Origin: Takakia lepidozioides
Taxonomy: Eukaryota > Streptophyta > Takakiopsida > Takakiales > Takakiaceae
Reading direction: 5' to 3'
Assembly (NCBI GenBank): GCA_030704615.1
Contig: CM060731.1
Location: 43,092,001 to 43,152,000 of the forward strand
DNA: 60,000 nucleotides
Positions 56,279-60,000 of the stretch are shown here, in pieces. The notes under the pieces are model-generated. The model saw nothing but the letters and a program-made list of their open reading frames with translations, was not told the DNA's origin and did not search any database. Every line of letters starts with the position of its first letter. Position 1 is the stretch's first letter. Both the position numbers and the translations under genes were made by a program.

Positions 56279-59200
56279 GCCACTGCAGACGACGATGGGT
56301 ATGCAGTTGTTCATGAGGATGAGCTGGTTACAGTGTTCCCGCTGGAGTTGGGTTCTCTGTTTGTTCAGAAAGAGGTGTATGACGAGGATGGGAATTTGGA
56401 TTCTGGGCACTTGGAGAAACCCTTGGTTGGCGAGTGTGGAAGGAAGTGGAGAGTCCTTCCAGGAACATACCGTGTCCTTGGAAAAGAGAGAAGACAATCA
56501 GCAGGATCAGTCGTTACCCCTGGCACTGCAGCATCGGTCGTGCAACAGAAGGGCACAGTTCCTGTGAAACAAGAGGTGAGCACATCCACTACCTTCGTTA
56601 CTCTTTCGGACTCGTCCTCGGAGGATGTTTCTGAGATTCCTCCGCCAGTGCAAACTCCCTTATTGGATGATGACGAATTGCGCGCGAGATAACAAGTGTC
56701 ATTCCAAAATTGAAAGCCCTCGCAGGTGTGCCTGGGTGCAAGAGCGAGCTACGTTTTGTTGATTGGGAGTCCCTTCCAGTGCAACGTGTTCAATACGTGC
56801 CAGCTCAGTTTGATGGGGACATCTTGTTTGAGCTCAACCCTCCCACGTCTTCCAGTGGACTGGCTGGGCTTCTGCAGGGCATGGACAAGAAACATGACGG
56901 ACATCCTTGGTGCAGGACAAAAACTTCGAACATCCATAACGACATTGGCTTGAAATTTCGGAGGTCGGTTTGCGTTGGGCATTGCAAGTGCCTGAATATT
57001 TCTTGCCCTCGGCTGAGAAACAGCGCTCAGCCAAACGAAAGTGAGTGGGAAGGTGTGCCCCTGAATCCTTTCACCCCAGGGCTTGCACCTCCCAATACCA
57101 ATACTTTTGTGTGCAGGTTCTGCAAACTTTCCCCGTCCTGTGTTTCTGTTTGCCACGCTCGTATGTATCAGGTGGCACATCGATGCAAGACAATGACTCG
57201 TGCCTGCATTCATATGGGTGCACACGAGCATCCTGTGTCCAAAGGGAGTTGCAGGGATAGCGTGGACATCGCTAGAAATCTACTGAAGCAAGAGTTCCAT
57301 AATGCCCCTTCTGCAACACCTTCTGCTATAGCGCTTGCAGCTAGCAAGGCATTCCTGGAAAAACACATACTGGGTGAAGGGGATTCGACACAGCCAATGC
57401 TGGATGCAGATTCCCTTGAGGCAGTCATGGACCATTTCTCCGTGTTGAGCTCTCCCAATATTCGAAACCAGGTGAATGCACTCAGAATGGGCACAGGCAC
57501 TGCTGGATTCATGGACAACATTATGGACCTCAAACGGAGGAGTCGCTATGAATTCATTCAAAACAGTATGTTCCCTGGCCAGGGCTCGTCCAAAGTGTAT
57601 TTGTTCAAGATGTCCGCTGTGGGCCAAGGCAGTGGTGTGAGCATTGTCCGCCGAATGCAACCTGGAGGAGATTTGGCTAAATGTTGGTTAATGTTTGATC
57701 ACTGCAAACGGGTGAAGGGTTGGACAACCATGGCGTGCCATGTGTATGATCCAGCGTACCAGCGTGTGCTCTCCATAGCAATTTGTGATATGCAGTCGGA
57801 GGACACTGAATCCCAGATGCTCATGTGGAAGTCCCTCCTGACCGTCATGCAGCGCAATGGAATACAGAACACAAACTTTGCGGGCTTCATGGCTGATAGT
57901 GCACAGGCAAATTTCAATGCAGTGCGGCGCGTGTTTGGTTCTGGGGATCCTAAGGTCCCCATGGAAAATAGGGAGCGCACATGCCTCTTCCATTGGAGTC
58001 AATCTCTGGCACGTCATACAAAGCGCTGCATTCGCCCTGACCTTCAGTTGGAGCATAGAAGGCTCTGTCTGAAGTACAAGAATGCCACCTCAATGGGAGA
58101 AGCAGAGAGCACTTACCAGGCAATCCGGGCTTGGTGGTTCTCCGCTGGTGCTGCTACAGGTATCCACCTGAAGGAGTTGGAGGACTGGTTGGTTTTCTGG
58201 CACTTCAGGTACAGACAGTGGGGAGCTTTCATGACGACGGTAAGCCTCACAAGTTTTCCTTAAACACAAATTGCACTTTGCATCGTGCCTGTTCATTTGG
58301 GGTTGTTCGATTGTCACTTGAATAACCTCTACCATTTCTTTTCCTTCCTCACATTTCCATGCAATGCCTCCTGCAGGACATGTCCTTGGAGGACTTGGCC
58401 GACATGCCATCGTGTAATTTGGCAGAGACTGTTCACAACGCCTGGATGCAACAGTCTACCAAAGCAGGTCGTGACTTGTATGTGGCCACTGCTGATGACA
58501 TGGTGCGGGCACTTACACAACAAACCAGGTACCGCAATTTTATGATGGGACGGGGTGGAGGGAAGGGCCCCGATTCGACTTTGTTGATGCTAAGGGCTGC
58601 GAGTAGGTCCGGAGACCCGTCAAAGATGGCCAGAGCTCTAAACAGGTGCACTGAAGGTTCCCCTCTGCAATCCAGGCTCCCCCATTTGGAAGGCGAGGAA
58701 AGATTTGGATCATGCAAAAGGAAATTAAACACTCTTCCAGGGTCAGATGGAGATTCCCATAGGCCAGACAGGGTCAATTTCTCTGTGCCAAAGGTGTCTC
58801 CAGTGCAGACTAAGTCCTGTGCCGGCCCCTTCCCAGGTGGGTCCTCCTCCTGTGGAGCAGGTGCGGAACATGCAAGCATAGCAGCGGAAATCCCATTGGA
58901 GGAGGTGGTGGCCATGGTGCAGGAATCTGATTGCATTGATAGTGACTGGCATATAGAACGCACCCCACCAGGATCTAGAGTGGCTTGCATGGCAATTCGG
59001 ACCCCCTCTTTCAAGAAATGCAAATCAAAAATATGCAAAGGCTCCAGGGGGACTCCAGCTCCAACATTCACAGGGTTGTTCCGACCTTATCATAGTGGGG
59101 AGTCAAAAGAGCACAAGTTTTGGTTCTGCCCAGACAATATGGCACGATGCGTGAAGGGAACAGTTCGTCCTTCCGTGATAATGAAGCCCCTCCCCCGCAA

Positions 59201-59787
59201 TTTGGCCTGTGCAAATTGGGACATCGCTGTCCTCAACCGAGATAAGCATGCTGGAGGAGGGAGGGTTTTGTCTTGCACGGTCCCGGGTGGTGCCCTTATG
59301 CACTGTCGGCACAGATGTGCCACATGCTCCGACAATGCCTCCACCCGGTGCCAACTCCCACCCAACAAAAAGAGATGGAAAAACAGTGCGCCGTGTTGCT
59401 TCGGGTGCAGATCACGAATGCAAGATGGAATCGGCTAGAATTTTGCAGGCTACGGTGGCTCGTATCACCGAAGTCCCTTCCCCGGGGTATGGACGGATTT
59501 ACACAGTGCTGTCAATTGGCTCAGTTCTTCATGCCAAAGAATATCAAGTTACCATTGGGAATTTCCCATCGTGCACTTGTCCGGATTTTGTAACGATGCG
59601 TGAGGGCGCTCTCGGCATGAGAGGGAAGTGGGTCCCCTGCAAGCATCAATATTACATATACCTTGTAATTATGTGTTGCGACGGTAAGAGAGACCAATTC
59701 ATTCACCAAGCCACACTAGGCTACGGAGAAGTCATCACCCTTCTGCAGCGGGACACCTCGCGTAGAGCTCCGCCAACTTCTCTTTGA
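56279..59787 (+). CDS. MULE transposase, copy 2 (best preserved): Cys/His finger, MULE core, SWIM finger
   Basis: The frame is open from the gap. The N-terminal domain has DGYAVVHEDELVTVFPLELG and KEVYDEDG. A Cys/His finger follows: KHDGHPWCRTKT, CVGHCKCLNISC, CRFCKLSPSCVSVC, ACIHMGAHEHPVSKGSCRDS (56880-57255). The MULE core has CWLMFDHCKRVKGW, AICDMQSEDTESQ, GFMADSAQANFNAVRRVFG and CLFHW (57680-57995). An intron at 58240-58376 (GT-AG, phase 0) precedes DMSLEDLADMPS. The C-terminal SWIM finger is FPSCTCPDF then VPCKHQYYIY (59567-59660), with TGA at 59785-59787. Only two disruptions: the TAA at 56690-56692 requires a shift to the frame containing ITSVIPKLKALAG, and one shift near 59218-59221 (GGG). 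Either could be an assembly error, and the first might be an intron. The order of domains is that of FAR1/MuDR-type transposases, which cut and join DNA. The finger subtype is inference. Confidence 0.85.
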
Positions 59788-60000
59788 ACACATACGAGCC
59801 ATGCCCGCTTCCCATGCTGGTTTCCAGGTTGCCGTGTGAAGACTTTTCATTTTATGACAAACATATACATTTCGTTCACTTGTGAGGGCAAATGCACTTG
59901 CGATTCATTGTAAGCGTCTCTCTGTGAATTGAAATAAACTGTGTCAATCATTCTGAGCTCAAATCTGACATGTTTACATATTCCTCTTTTTTGGCACGCA
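59788..60000. other. 3' flank of MULE copy 2
   Basis: AT-rich with AAATAAAC near 59932 that could act as a polyadenylation signal. No companion ORF or CGGCGCCG motif appears before the window ends. Confidence 0.35.

Noticed and set aside
55416-56567. Long frames crossing the N run
   Set aside because: They exist only because unknown bases cannot contain stops.
57280-59071. Minus-strand frames over MULE copy 2
   Set aside because: Antisense to conserved coding sequence; no motifs of their own.

Overview
This is a fragment of a land-plant nuclear genome. The evidence is spliced host genes with GT-AG introns: a CYP71-clan P450 with the conserved I-helix intron, a plant-type histone stem-loop binding protein, a TAA1/TAR aminotransferase, an AtNUDX14-like Nudix hydrolase, PLS-type PPR genes and a BTB-BACK exon. 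They are separated by long non-coding stretches and decayed transposons, and there is a 500-base assembly gap. The PPR style, the DUF7869-like proteins and the MULE copies suggest a non-seed plant (bryophyte, lycophyte or fern). This is inference; the species cannot be named.

Layout. 0-16 kb is transposon-dominated. It holds the 3' tail of a MULE transposase (1-472), an inverted pair of DUF7869-like genes (about 1.2-3.0 kb plus strand, 6.4-7.5 kb minus strand) around a tandem array with telomere-like CCCTAAA, then a MuDR-like element (about 7.9-14.1 kb). That element has a decayed transposase gene on the minus strand, an intact companion ORF on the plus strand running towards it, and repeat arrays on both flanks sharing a CGGCGCCG/ATTTCGG-type motif. 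16-25 kb carries the P450 (16.5-18.5 kb), SLBP (19.9-20.7 kb), two broken PPR genes and a LINE-like fragment. 25.4-30.2 kb is a minus-strand Ty3/gypsy retrotransposon whose RNase H end is inverted. 32-33.6 kb has a broken unidentified gene with palindromic repeats in its intron. 36.9-37.7 kb has a probable organelle-targeted coiled-coil gene. 39.3-43.2 kb has broken RING/coiled-coil and BTB-BACK genes. 44.5-47.2 kb has LINE 3' ends and a 192-bp tandem repeat. 49.8-54.9 kb has the TAR and NUDX14-like genes on the minus strand. 56.3-59.8 kb is a second, much better preserved copy of the MULE transposase on the plus strand.

The most interesting system is this MULE family: three copies in 60 kb. 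Each full-length copy has an N-terminal domain, a Cys/His-rich (WRKY-GCM1/FLYWCH-like) finger, a MULE catalytic core and a C-terminal SWIM finger, with one intron at the same position in both. One copy keeps a convergent second gene, as in maize MuDR. Many broken genes here carry in-frame stops that are mostly TAG; this is probably decay, but it is recorded as an observation.
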